Positions 43,650-51,019 of a stretch of DNA of 64,000 nt are shown here, one piece after another. The notes under the pieces are model-generated. The model did not search any database, was not told the DNA's origin, and saw only the letters and a list, made by a program, of their open reading frames with translations. The position numbers and the translations under genes are program-made. Each line of letters begins with the position of its first letter. Position 1 is the stretch's first letter. The stretch comes from VRUE01 sp963844395 (GTDB taxonomy: Bacteria; Actinomycetota; Thermoleophilia; Solirubrobacterales; 70-9): contig CAWJNX010000002.1 of NCBI GenBank assembly GCA_963844395.1, positions 372,001 through 436,000 of the forward strand. Direction: 5' to 3'.

Positions 43650-44777
43650 ATGCTGCTCGAAGTCATCTTCTGGGTCTGCGTCGGCTCCATCCTCTACACC
43701 CACCTCGGCTACCCCCTCGTCCTGCGCACCCTGCTCGCCCTGCGCCGCCGGCCGACCCTGCGACCGGGCACCTGGGACGAGCCCCCGCGCGTCTCCCTGA
43801 TCGTCGCCGCCTACGACGAGGAGGAGTCGATCGCCGCAAAGGTCGCCAACGCTCTGGCGCTCGACTACCCGCGCGACCGCCTGCAGGTGATCGTCGCCTC
43901 CGACGGATCCGCCGACGCCACTGTCGAGCGCGCCTGCAGCGCCGGCGCCGACCTAGTCCTCGAGCTGCCGCGGGGCGGCAAGATCGCCGCCCAGAACGCC
44001 GGCGCCGAGCGCGCCAGCAGCGAGATCCTCGCCTTCTCCGATGCCAACAGTCTCTGGGCTCCCGACGCGCTCCGCCACCTGATCGAGCCTTTCGCCGACC
44101 CCTCGGTGGGCTACGCCTGCGGTCAGGTCCGCTTCCTCGATCCGGATGGCGGCAACCTGGAGGGCGCCTATTGGCGCTACGAGATGGCGGTGCGCGAAAG
44201 GGAGTCGGCGTTGGCGGGCGTCACCGCCGGCAACGGCGCGATCTACGCGGTCCGCCGCGAGGCCTACGTCGCCCTGCCCCCGTCCGGCAGCCACGATCTC
44301 TCCTTCCCCTTCCGGCTGGCGAAGCGCGGCTTGCGCTCGCTCTACGTCCCCTGGGCGAGCGCCGAGGAGAAGATGGTGCCGACCCTGGAGGGCGAGTTCG
44401 CTCGCAAGCGGCGGATGATGGTCGGCCTCTGGGACATCGTCGCCGGCGAAAGGATGCTCGATCCGCGTGGCTACCCACCCCTCTACGCCTTCGAGATCGC
44501 CTCGCACCGACTGCTCCGCTATGCGACCCCCTTCCTGCACCTGCTCGCGCTCGCGGCGAACCTCGCCCTGCTCGGCGAGGGCTGGATCTACACGGCGACG
44601 CTCGCCATCCAGCTCGCCATCCTCGCCGCGGCTGCGCTCGGCAGACAACTGCCGCTGCTGCCATTCCGGATCGCTCGCTACTACGCGATGACCACCACCT
44701 CGATCGCCGCCGGCCTCTGGGACCGTCTGCGCCACGGCGCGCCCGGCACCTGGGAGAAGGCCGAAGGAACCAGATGA
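43650..44777 (+). CDS. Glycosyltransferase family 2, membrane-bound
   Basis: 375 aa from ATG 43650 (MLLEVIFWVCVGSILYTHLG). The frame is open to 43605, but that part lies in the palindrome arm. An N-terminal TM helix is followed by a GT2 catalytic domain VSLIVAAYDEEESIAAKVAN, VIVASDGSADATVERA, ILAFSDANSLWAPDAL (DxN/D motif) and a late acceptor region with KRRMMVGLWDIVAGERML. Two or three C-terminal TM helices (FLHLLALAANLALLGEGWIY, LAILAAAALG) complete a processive-synthase-like layout (BcsA/HAS-like), though a QxxRW motif is not evident. An 18-bp tandem repeat covers its end. Confidence 0.87.
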   Translation: MLLEVIFWVCVGSILYTHLGYPLVLRTLLALRRRPTLRPGTWDEPPRVSLIVAAYDEEESIAAKVANALALDYPRDRLQVIVASDGSADATVERACSAGADLVLELPRGGKIAAQNAGAERASSEILAFSDANSLWAPDALRHLIEPFADPSVGYACGQVRFLDPDGGNLEGAYWRYEMAVRERESALAGVTAGNGAIYAVRREAYVALPPSGSHDLSFPFRLAKRGLRSLYVPWASAEEKMVPTLEGEFARKRRMMVGLWDIVAGERMLDPRGYPPLYAFEIASHRLLRYATPFLHLLALAANLALLGEGWIYTATLAIQLAILAAAALGRQLPLLPFRIARYYAMTTTSIAAGLWDRLRHGAPGTWEKAEGTR

Positions 44778-44798
44778 GGAGAAGGAACCAGATGAGGA
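44763..44798 (+). repeat. Tandem 18-bp duplication spanning the stop/RBS junction
   Basis: GAAGGAACCAGATGAGGA at 44763-44780 is followed by an identical copy at 44781-44798. The first copy contains the TGA stop (44775-44777) of the glycosyltransferase; the second provides GAGGAG upstream of the sugar-transferase ATG at 44812. The duplication therefore moved the ribosome-binding site clear of the upstream stop. Neither copy changes a coding frame. Confidence 0.85.
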
Positions 44799-44811
44799 GT
44801 CCCGCCTGACC

Positions 44812-45387
44812 ATGCCGCGCACCTTTGACATCCTCGTCGCGGTCGTCGCCCTGATCATCCTCTCTCCCCTCCTGCTGGTCGCGGCGATCGCGATCAGGCT
44901 GGGAAGTCCCGGACCGGTCGTCTACCGGCAGCGCCGGGTCGGCAAGGACAGCCGCGAGTTCGAGCTGCTGAAGCTGCGCACGATGGTGCAGGGCTCGGAC
45001 CCCGTCGGGGTCGGCACCGTCGTCGGCCGCGACGACCCGCGGGTGACGGCGGCCGGACGCTTCTTGCGCCGCACCTCGCTCGACGAGCTACCCAACCTGG
45101 TCAACGTCCTACGCGGAGAGATGGCGATCGTCGGTCCACGCCCGACGATTCCAGCCCAGGTCATCGACTACACGCCCCACCAAAAACGCCGCCACGAGGT
45201 GCGGCCGGGTCTGACCGGCTGGGCCCAGGTCCAGGGTCGTGCCGGCATCCCCTGGGACGAGCGGATCGAGCTCGACGTCGAGTACGTAGACCGCCGCAGC
45301 GCGATGCTCGACCTCCGCATCCTCGCCAAGACGGTGTGGCTCCTCGTAACCGGTCACGGCCTTGCTCCAGAGAGCCCATCCCGGTAG
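44812..45387 (+). CDS. Sugar-phosphate transferase (bacterial sugar transferase family)
   Basis: The 191-aa PglC/WbaP-type initiating enzyme links a sugar phosphate to undecaprenyl phosphate. It has the hydrophobic N-terminal membrane hairpin (FDILVAVVALIILSPLLLVA), GPVVYRQRRVGKDSREFELL, KLRTMV, the catalytic-region block RRTSLDELPNLVNVLRGEMA with IVGPRP, and RPGLTGWAQVQGRAGI. This short form lacks the extra N-terminal membrane domain of WbaP. As the initiating enzyme it would start the glycan that the flippase and polymerase in this locus handle. The last codons and the TAG lie in the palindrome at 45371-45485. Confidence 0.92.
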   Translation: MPRTFDILVAVVALIILSPLLLVAAIAIRLGSPGPVVYRQRRVGKDSREFELLKLRTMVQGSDPVGVGTVVGRDDPRVTAAGRFLRRTSLDELPNLVNVLRGEMAIVGPRPTIPAQVIDYTPHQKRRHEVRPGLTGWAQVQGRAGIPWDERIELDVEYVDRRSAMLDLRILAKTVWLLVTGHGLAPESPSR

Positions 45388-45485
45388 GGGTTCCGCTTAA
45401 CTTTTCGCGAAGACCGTAGGAGGCTGTCCGCCTTCGCCGCCGCGCGAAAAGTACAAGACGCTCCACCCCTACCGGGATGGGCTCT
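45371..45485. repeat. Nested 115-bp palindrome after the sugar transferase gene
   Basis: Perfect 21-bp outer arms lie at 45371-45391 and 45465-45485. Inner 10-bp arms ACTTTTCGCG (45400-45409) and CGCGAAAAGT (45443-45452) are also perfect. The left arm contains the final sugar-transferase codons and its TAG; the right arm is therefore an inverted copy of the gene end. It also supplies an ATG (45477) in frame with the GNAT gene, whose true start is likelier to be 45498. Confidence 0.92.
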
Positions 45486-45497
45486 AAGGTGCGGGCG

Positions 45498-46049
45498 ATG
45501 AGCGAGCGGCCCGATGTCAGCCTGCGAAGCTTCGAACCCAGCGACGCGGCAGCAGTGCACCGCTGGTTCAACAACCCGGCGGCGACGCGCACGCTGATGG
45601 AGCAACGCGAGAGCTTCTCGCGCGAAGAAGCGGAGGGCTGGGTTGGGCGGGCGAGGGACGACTCTGGCGAGGACCGCAAGTACGCGATCGTCGTTGAGGG
45701 TTATGAGGAGCCGGTCGGTTTTACCGCCCTCTATGGCCTTTTCCGCCAGACGGCTCCCGAGCTTGGGGCGCTGATCGGCGACGATGTGCGCGGCAAGGGG
45801 GTCGGACGTCGTGCCGAGGCGCTGACGATCGCCAAAGCGTTCGACGAGTTCGGCGCGCACCGCGTCTACGGACGCATCCCCGCCGACAACGAGGCGGCGA
45901 AGGGGGTCGTCACCAGCCTCGGCTGGCGTTACGAGGGGACGATGCGGAATCACCTCCGCCGTGACGGAGGCTTCGCCGACTGCGAGGTCTGGGGAGTGCT
46001 CCCCGACGAGTTCCGCGCTGCCACCGCGGACCTCCTCGGGCCGAAATGA
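45498..46049 (+). CDS. GNAT-family N-acetyltransferase (RimJ/RimL-like)
   Basis: 183 aa from ATG 45498 (MSERPDVSLRSFEPSDAAAV). GNAT fold acting with acetyl-CoA: strand-loop LGALIGDDVRGKGVGRRAEA (the acetyl-CoA pyrophosphate loop R/Q-x-x-G-x-G/A, here RGKGVGRR) near residue 100, then HRVYGRIPADNEAAKGVV and SLGWRYEGTMRNHLRRDG, typical of RimJ/RimL proteins. In this locus it may acetylate an amino-sugar intermediate or an unrelated amine; the substrate cannot be told. It overlaps the next gene by 4 bases (ATGA). Confidence 0.87.
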   Translation: MSERPDVSLRSFEPSDAAAVHRWFNNPAATRTLMEQRESFSREEAEGWVGRARDDSGEDRKYAIVVEGYEEPVGFTALYGLFRQTAPELGALIGDDVRGKGVGRRAEALTIAKAFDEFGAHRVYGRIPADNEAAKGVVTSLGWRYEGTMRNHLRRDGGFADCEVWGVLPDEFRAATADLLGPK

Positions 46050-47068
46050 GAGCAGAGGGAGGAGGCGGCGTCAGTGCGCAAGCGGAGCTGATAGCGGATC
46101 GCGGTGAGGCGGCGGCGGGCGAGGAGTTCTTTCGCTCGCGCCCCTTTCTCGCTGCCGAGGGCGCCACCCACACCCTGCGGATCGAGGCGGATGACGTGGA
46201 GCTGCTGGCGCCGCTGATCGTTCGCGAGATTCCGGGCACCGGGGAGCGCGACGCGGTCTCCCCCTACGGTTACCCGGGCATGGCGCGCCTGTCGGCCGCG
46301 GCCGGTGTTGACCTCCCCCTAGTGGGGTCAAATCCGGACACGGCGCCTGACCCGACAATCGCCCCTGCGGCGATCGATCCGGCGACGGTCAACTTCTCCC
46401 CGACGGGGCTGGTCTCGATCTTCGTGCGGCATACGCTCGGCGACCCACCACTCTTTGGCGTCGCGGAACGCAATCTCGTCCAGATCGCCGACCCGGAGCT
46501 ACCCCGTAAGAGCCGCCCCAGCGATCGCAACCAGATCAATAAGAACCGCCGCGCGGGCTACGAGGTGCGATTGGTCCCTGGCTCGGAGACGTCATCCGAG
46601 GATCGCACCGGCTTCCTTGCCGCCTACGAGCAGACGATGCGCCGTGCCGGCGCCGGCGAGCGCTATTTCTTTGGCGCCGCCTACTTCGACCGTATCCTCG
46701 AATCGCCCCATGCCTGGTTGGCGCTCGCGGACGCCGCGGGCGGTGAGGTCGCCGCCGCAGCGATCGCAGTCCGCAGCGACGGCTTCATCCACTACTACCT
46801 GAGCGGCAGCGCCAACGCCCAGCTGCGGGACTCGCCGATGAAGAACCTCGTCTCGGTGCTGGTCAACTTCGCCACCGAGCAAGGCCTGCCGCTCAACCTT
46901 GGCGGTGGCATCTCGCGCGGCGACCGACTCGAGGAGTTCAAGCGCGGCTTCGCCAACCGCGAGCAGGCATGGTGCAGCTCGGAGATCATCTGCGATCCCG
47001 CCGCCTACGCCCGCCTCTCGGCCGGTCATGAGGAAACTGGGTTCTTTCCCCTCTACCGCTCCCAGTAG
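46046..47068 (+). CDS. FemAB/GNAT-like peptidyl- or aminoacyl-transferase family protein
   Basis: The 340-aa protein has the tandem-GNAT layout of the FemAB/BioF2-like family found in exopolysaccharide and peptidoglycan loci: an N-terminal GNAT-like half (about residues 20-160; VSPYGYPGMARL), then the C-terminal half with RYFFGAAYFDRILESPHAWL, GGEVAAAAIAVRSDGFIHYY, LSGSANAQLRDSPMKNLVSV and LNLGGGISRGDRLEEFKRGF. The last segment is a family signature. It may attach an amino acid to a wall or capsule precursor. It shares the GNAT gene's translation unit. Its TAG lies in the left arm of the 47061-47197 palindrome. Confidence 0.8.
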   Translation: MRAEGGGGVSAQAELIADRGEAAAGEEFFRSRPFLAAEGATHTLRIEADDVELLAPLIVREIPGTGERDAVSPYGYPGMARLSAAAGVDLPLVGSNPDTAPDPTIAPAAIDPATVNFSPTGLVSIFVRHTLGDPPLFGVAERNLVQIADPELPRKSRPSDRNQINKNRRAGYEVRLVPGSETSSEDRTGFLAAYEQTMRRAGAGERYFFGAAYFDRILESPHAWLALADAAGGEVAAAAIAVRSDGFIHYYLSGSANAQLRDSPMKNLVSVLVNFATEQGLPLNLGGGISRGDRLEEFKRGFANREQAWCSSEIICDPAAYARLSAGHEETGFFPLYRSQ

Positions 47069-47197
47069 TGCGTGGTCAAGCAGATCAAGGAACTCACGCT
47101 GCGCGTTCGCACCGCTCCCTGCGGTCGCTCGAGCGTGGCGTGCTCTGCACGCGAGCGACCGGGGACGCAGATATGCGCAGTGCCACGCGCTACTGGG
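47061..47197. repeat. Nested 137-bp palindrome between convergent genes
   Basis: Outer arms 47061-47075 and 47183-47197 (15 bp, one G-T wobble), middle arms CTGCGC/GCGCAG (47099-47104/47175-47180) and inner arms CGGTCGCTCG/CGAGCGACCG (47122-47131/47152-47161). The TAG stop of the FemAB-like gene lies in the left arm and the TAG stop of the DUF3105 gene in the right arm, so the two stops face each other across the stem. A bidirectional terminator is the simplest role. Confidence 0.85.
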
Positions 47198-47957
47198 GTT
47201 CGACCGGGGTCGGGCCTTTGACTGCGCCGGTTCCCTCGCCGCCGTAGCGGCCCCAGGTTTTTTTGCCGAAGGCGCGGATCGCGTCCAGGGTGGCCGCGCC
47301 TTTGTACTCGGGGCAGCCGATCAGGTTGGTCCACGTCGATGCCGCGACCGCGTAGGTCATGTTGTCATTCGGGAAGAAGAGCGTCCCCCCATACATCGTT
47401 TCGTAGAGACCTTTCAGTTCCAGCTGCTCGTCCTCGGAGAGGTCGGGGCTGTACTGGATCTCCATGCGGCCGTGCTCGAGCGCGTGGACGATGAAGATTT
47501 CGTCGGGCATCTCGCTGTAGGCGCCGTCCGCCTGCTGGAAGGGCGATTCGGCGTGATTGCCCGAGGTCGGCGGGCTCGTCTGGTAGTCGGGTGCCGTGGC
47601 AGTTGGGGGAAGGTGGCTTTTGCCCTCCTCTTTGAGTTCCAGCCGCACAACGCAGCCCGCCTGCTCGGCCGCTTTCTCGAGGTTCGTCTCTTTGGCCGCC
47701 GGCACATCGGCGCCCTCGCGCTCGTCGGGCTCGAAGCCGTTGATCGAGCCGCTGGCCGGGTTGAGGTGAGCGCTGGCGTCGCCGCCCCCGGACGAGGCGA
47801 TGACGGAGACGATCCCGACGACGACGGCCAGTCCGATCAGGCCGGCAACCCCATAAGCGACGAGCAGTCGCCGCCGCTCGGACTTGCCGTGCGTCGACTC
47901 ACGTTCCTTCCGCGCCTGGCGGAGTCGCTCTCTCTCTTCTTCCCTGCGGTTTGCCAC
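47190..47957 (-). CDS. DUF3105 membrane-anchored protein
   Basis: 255 aa. The charged N-terminus (REEERERLRQARKERES) leads into one TM helix LLVAYGVAGLIGLAVVVGIV; the rest is outside. The DUF3105 core shows YQTSPPTSGNHAESPF, a family signature with the PPTSG-H pattern, then IVHALEHGRMEIQYSPDLSE with the conserved H-ALEHG, and a late WGRYGGEGTGA. The conserved His/Glu residues suggest metal binding, but the function is unknown in the family. It converges on the FemAB-like gene and shares a palindrome with it. Confidence 0.85.
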   Translation of the reverse strand: MANRREEERERLRQARKERESTHGKSERRRLLVAYGVAGLIGLAVVVGIVSVIASSGGGDASAHLNPASGSINGFEPDEREGADVPAAKETNLEKAAEQAGCVVRLELKEEGKSHLPPTATAPDYQTSPPTSGNHAESPFQQADGAYSEMPDEIFIVHALEHGRMEIQYSPDLSEDEQLELKGLYETMYGGTLFFPNDNMTYAVAASTWTNLIGCPEYKGAATLDAIRAFGKKTWGRYGGEGTGAVKGPTPVEPQ

Positions 47958-48024
47958 GTCTGCGTTTCCTCCGGCCGGGCGCTTGCCTTTTGCCGCTCGG
48001 TTCGGTCGGGAACTTACCAGCTAA

Positions 48025-48954
48025 TTAGCCGCTGTCGGCGACTGGAGTGCCCGCCCTCGCATCGGGTCCACCGGCGCGCTCCCACGGCCGCGCCGCCCGC
48101 AGCGCGGCCAGCACCGCCCGCGTCGCCGGCGCCCGGTTCAGCGCGTAGAAGTGGATGCCCGGCGCCCCTGCGACCAGCAACTCGGCACACTGCTGAGCCG
48201 CGTAGGAGATCCCCAGCTCGAACTCGGCCCGCTCGTCGCCCTCCACCGTCGCGAACGCCTCGGCGAGGCGAGGGGGGATCGAGGCGTCGCACAGGTCGCA
48301 GATCCGTTTCGTCTGCGCAAAGCTCGCGACCGGGATCACCCCGGCGATGATCGGCACGTCAATGCCCTTCTCGCGCGCCGCCGCGACGAAGTCGAAGTAG
48401 ACCTGGTTGTCGAAGAAGAGCTGGGTGATCAGGAAGGACGCCCCGGCCTCCACCTTGGAGCGCAGGTAGGCGAGATCGGTGTCGAGATCGGGCGCCTCGG
48501 GGTGAACCTCGGGGAAGCAGGCGCCGCCGATCGTGAAATCCCAGCCGTCGGCGATGAAGGCGGCCAGCTCAGCGGCGCTGCCCAGCCCGCCCGCGGGCTG
48601 CACGAAGTCCTCCTGCCCGCGCGGTGGGTCGCCGCGCAGCGCGAAGACGTTCTCGACCCCCGTCGCCGCGATGCGATCGAGCGTTACCGCCAGACCGTCC
48701 TTCGTCTCGCCGACGCAGCTCAGGTGCGCCATCGTCTCGAAGCCGAGCTCGTCCCGGAGCGCGCGGGTGATCTCTACCGTTCCCTCGCGGGTTGAGCCAC
48801 CGGCGCCGTAGGTGACCGAGACGAAGTCCGGCTCCAGCTCGCGCAGCGAGCGCGCGGTCGCAAACAGTTGCTCGCTCGCCGCCTCGTTCTTGGGCGGGAA
48901 GAACTCGACCGAGAAGACTGGCCGCTTCGAGGCGAGGATCTCGTCGATGCGCAT
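48025..48954 (-). CDS. metF: 5,10-methylenetetrahydrofolate reductase
   Basis: FAD-dependent TIM-barrel enzyme making 5-methyl-THF for methionine synthesis. The 309-aa protein has FSVEFFPPKNEAASEQLFAT, FVSVTYGAGGSTREGTVEIT, MAHLSCVGETKDGL, VFALRGDPPRG, GGACFPEVHPEAPDLDTDLA, FLITQLFFDNQVYFDF and PIIAGVIPVASFAQTKRI. All are standard. The stop TAA (48025-48027) sits in the short palindrome GCTAATTAGC (48020-48029). It stands alone; no other methionine gene is next to it. Confidence 0.95.
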   Translation of the reverse strand: MRIDEILASKRPVFSVEFFPPKNEAASEQLFATARSLRELEPDFVSVTYGAGGSTREGTVEITRALRDELGFETMAHLSCVGETKDGLAVTLDRIAATGVENVFALRGDPPRGQEDFVQPAGGLGSAAELAAFIADGWDFTIGGACFPEVHPEAPDLDTDLAYLRSKVEAGASFLITQLFFDNQVYFDFVAAAREKGIDVPIIAGVIPVASFAQTKRICDLCDASIPPRLAEAFATVEGDERAEFELGISYAAQQCAELLVAGAPGIHFYALNRAPATRAVLAALRAARPWERAGGPDARAGTPVADSG

Positions 48955-48978
48955 CCGAGCAGGGTAACTAGCCGCCGC

Positions 48979-50931
48979 TCAAACGCCCTCGAGGATCGGC
49001 ACGGTGACCGTCAACCCAGGCGTCCCCAGCTCCGACACGACGGCGGCACGAATACTGGCCGAGGTCACACCGAGGGGCACCGGTAACGCGCAGGCACCGC
49101 CCGGTCCGTCGACCAGGAAGCAATCCACCGTGCTGAGATCGGCTGCGTTTTCGCCGAAGGTGGCGGCGACGATGCGGGCCGGCGCAGCCTCGCCGCTGCC
49201 GCGATCCGGAAAGCGGTAGGAGAGGAGCGCGTGATCGCCGTCGAGTCGCGCCTCGAAGCGCGGCGTCGGTGGCGGCGGTGACTCCCAGCGCGGCGCCTCG
49301 GCGGCCGGTCGGGCTTCGCGATGGAACTCGGCCGGCCTCTGCCAGCGCGGGTCCTGAGCGGGTCCCCGCGGGCTGTCGCCCTCGAACGCCTCGCGCCGCC
49401 GGGTTGATCCCCACCTCCCCGGCCAGCGCGCCCAACCCGGCAAGTCCTCGCCGAGCGCCACCAGCTGGGGCCGCCGTCGCGGACCAAGGCCATCGTTGTG
49501 GTCCGGAACAGCCGGCGCCGAGTAGGTCCCTCCGCGCAGCAGCGAAGCATGGGAGCCGCGCGCGCAGTAGACGACCGGGGCCTCCCCTTGGTCGGTGGGT
49601 TGCCGCTCGACCTCCTCCCAGCTGGCCCTTTCGCCGCTCGCGTGGCGACCGTAGGTGACCGCGTCGGGTTCCCCGTCCCCGCCAATTCGCAGCTGGATCA
49701 TCTCCCAGTCACCCTCGTGCCGACCCAACTTCAGGAACCCCTTGTCGTTGTAGTAGTAGAAGAACCAGTACTGGAGCCAGAGCCGCCCCTCGCTTCGCTG
49801 CGCCTGCCCGTAGACGAGATCGTCGAGGTCCTCCGCCCGGCGCATCGAGAGAGCGTCGGCGGCATGCGATCCACCGGCCTCGTCGAGGTAGTCGTCCTTG
49901 TGCACCGGCCGCCCGTCGGCATAGAGGGAGTCGTCGAGGTAGTCGAGGTCGAGACGGCCGGCGCCCTCGTGCGGCAAGACCGATGCGATCAGCCCGCCGT
50001 CGGCCCGATGCAGGGTGTTGCAGCGCGACCCGATAGCCAGCTCGGCGATCGCCGTCACCGAGTCGGCGCGGTAGCTCTCCAGCGAGTCGTACTGGATGAA
50101 GGGCCGGTAGCGATGCAGCAGCTCCGCCGGGCGCCGGCTCCCGGGCAGATTGCCTGCCCGCCGCCGCGGCAGACGCGGCAGGCGCAGGCGCCCCGACCGC
50201 GCTGGCCGGCCCAGCAGCTCGCTTCGGATCCGGCTTTCGCTCGTCCAGCAAGGATGGGGAGGCTCTGGGGGAAGCGGCTCGAGCGCCGCAACCCGTTCGC
50301 CACCGGCGCGCAGCGCGGCGTCGGCGAAAAGGTAACCCCGGTTCTCGAGCAGCGCCCGCTCCGCCACAGTTAGCGGCACGAGGTCGTCACGGATCGAGTC
50401 GAGCGCCGCCGCAGCCGACTCGGGGTCGGCTTGGAATGCCGCCGGCGCCCGCTCCAGTTCCCACCTAAGCTCCCCTTCGCGCTCGTTTCGCCCACTGCTC
50501 ACGGGGTGTCCCAGGGCCAGGCCGGCCGCTCCGAAGACGAATTGGGGCCGGCCGGGGGGCTGCCCTTCCGGCCATCCAGCAAGCTCGCGTGCGTAGCGCT
50601 CTTCTTCCGCTGCGCCACTGCCCAGGGAGGAACTGCGCAACAAGGCGCGGCCACGACCGTGGCGAGATGAGATCTCGCGCATCGGCTCGACGATCGTCTC
50701 TGGCCAGTCACGGAACGCTCCTTGCAATGGCCAGGGGATCCGCACCGCCAGCAGTGCCCCGAGGATGCTGCCGCCTCCGACGCCGTAGATCGTCTCGGTG
50801 CCAGCGAGCAGGCCAAGCTCGTTGAGCCTGGTGAGGGCGCCTAGATGGAAGAGCGCCGCCCGATAACCGCCACCGGAGAGGCACAGCACGGAATCACGCC
50901 GCAAGCCGAAGGTGGGCGCCTCCGCGTTCAC
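48979..50931 (-). CDS. Patatin-like (nucleophile lost) / Vps62-like fusion protein
   Basis: 650 aa. The N-terminal 60 residues have the patatin oxyanion-hole start LCLSGGGYRAALFHLGALTR, but the nucleophile motif GxSxG reads YGVGGGSILGALL, with Gly where the catalytic Ser should be. Later patatin-like residues include FADAAL. After a Pro/Arg-rich linker comes a Vps62-type domain (about residues 265-480): YRPFIQYDSLESYRADSV, WLQYWFFYYYNDKGFLKLGR, HEGDWEMIQLRI and VVYCARGSHASLL. A beta-rich C-terminus follows. The combination is unfamiliar to me. It may be a non-catalytic lipid-binding protein. Start ATG 50931 faces the enoyl-CoA hydratase. Confidence 0.7.
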   Translation of the reverse strand: MNAEAPTFGLRRDSVLCLSGGGYRAALFHLGALTRLNELGLLAGTETIYGVGGGSILGALLAVRIPWPLQGAFRDWPETIVEPMREISSRHGRGRALLRSSSLGSGAAEEERYARELAGWPEGQPPGRPQFVFGAAGLALGHPVSSGRNEREGELRWELERAPAAFQADPESAAAALDSIRDDLVPLTVAERALLENRGYLFADAALRAGGERVAALEPLPPEPPHPCWTSESRIRSELLGRPARSGRLRLPRLPRRRAGNLPGSRRPAELLHRYRPFIQYDSLESYRADSVTAIAELAIGSRCNTLHRADGGLIASVLPHEGAGRLDLDYLDDSLYADGRPVHKDDYLDEAGGSHAADALSMRRAEDLDDLVYGQAQRSEGRLWLQYWFFYYYNDKGFLKLGRHEGDWEMIQLRIGGDGEPDAVTYGRHASGERASWEEVERQPTDQGEAPVVYCARGSHASLLRGGTYSAPAVPDHNDGLGPRRRPQLVALGEDLPGWARWPGRWGSTRRREAFEGDSPRGPAQDPRWQRPAEFHREARPAAEAPRWESPPPPTPRFEARLDGDHALLSYRFPDRGSGEAAPARIVAATFGENAADLSTVDCFLVDGPGGACALPVPLGVTSASIRAAVVSELGTPGLTVTVPILEGV

Positions 50932-50943
50932 CGGCGAGGAAAT

Positions 50944-50963
50944 TAAACGGACCGAGACGTTTA
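50944..50963. promoter_or_regulatory. TAAACG-n8-CGTTTA operator in a divergent promoter
   Basis: The 20-bp palindrome TAAACG (50944-50949) and CGTTTA (50958-50963) sits in the 88-base gap between the patatin-like gene (start 50931) and the enoyl-CoA hydratase (start 51020). The size and form suit a TetR-type dimer, and a TetR array lies just downstream. No binding partner can be assigned from sequence. Confidence 0.4.
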
Positions 50964-51019
50964 GTCAACATCCGTTGGTGTAAGTTTCTCCACCAATCGC
51001 TGTGCGAGGATGCGCAGGC

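Noticed and set aside
48020..48029. GCTAATTAGC at the metF stop as an operator
   Set aside because: Only a 10-bp palindrome at the 3' end of the gene; no matching partner and no promoter nearby.
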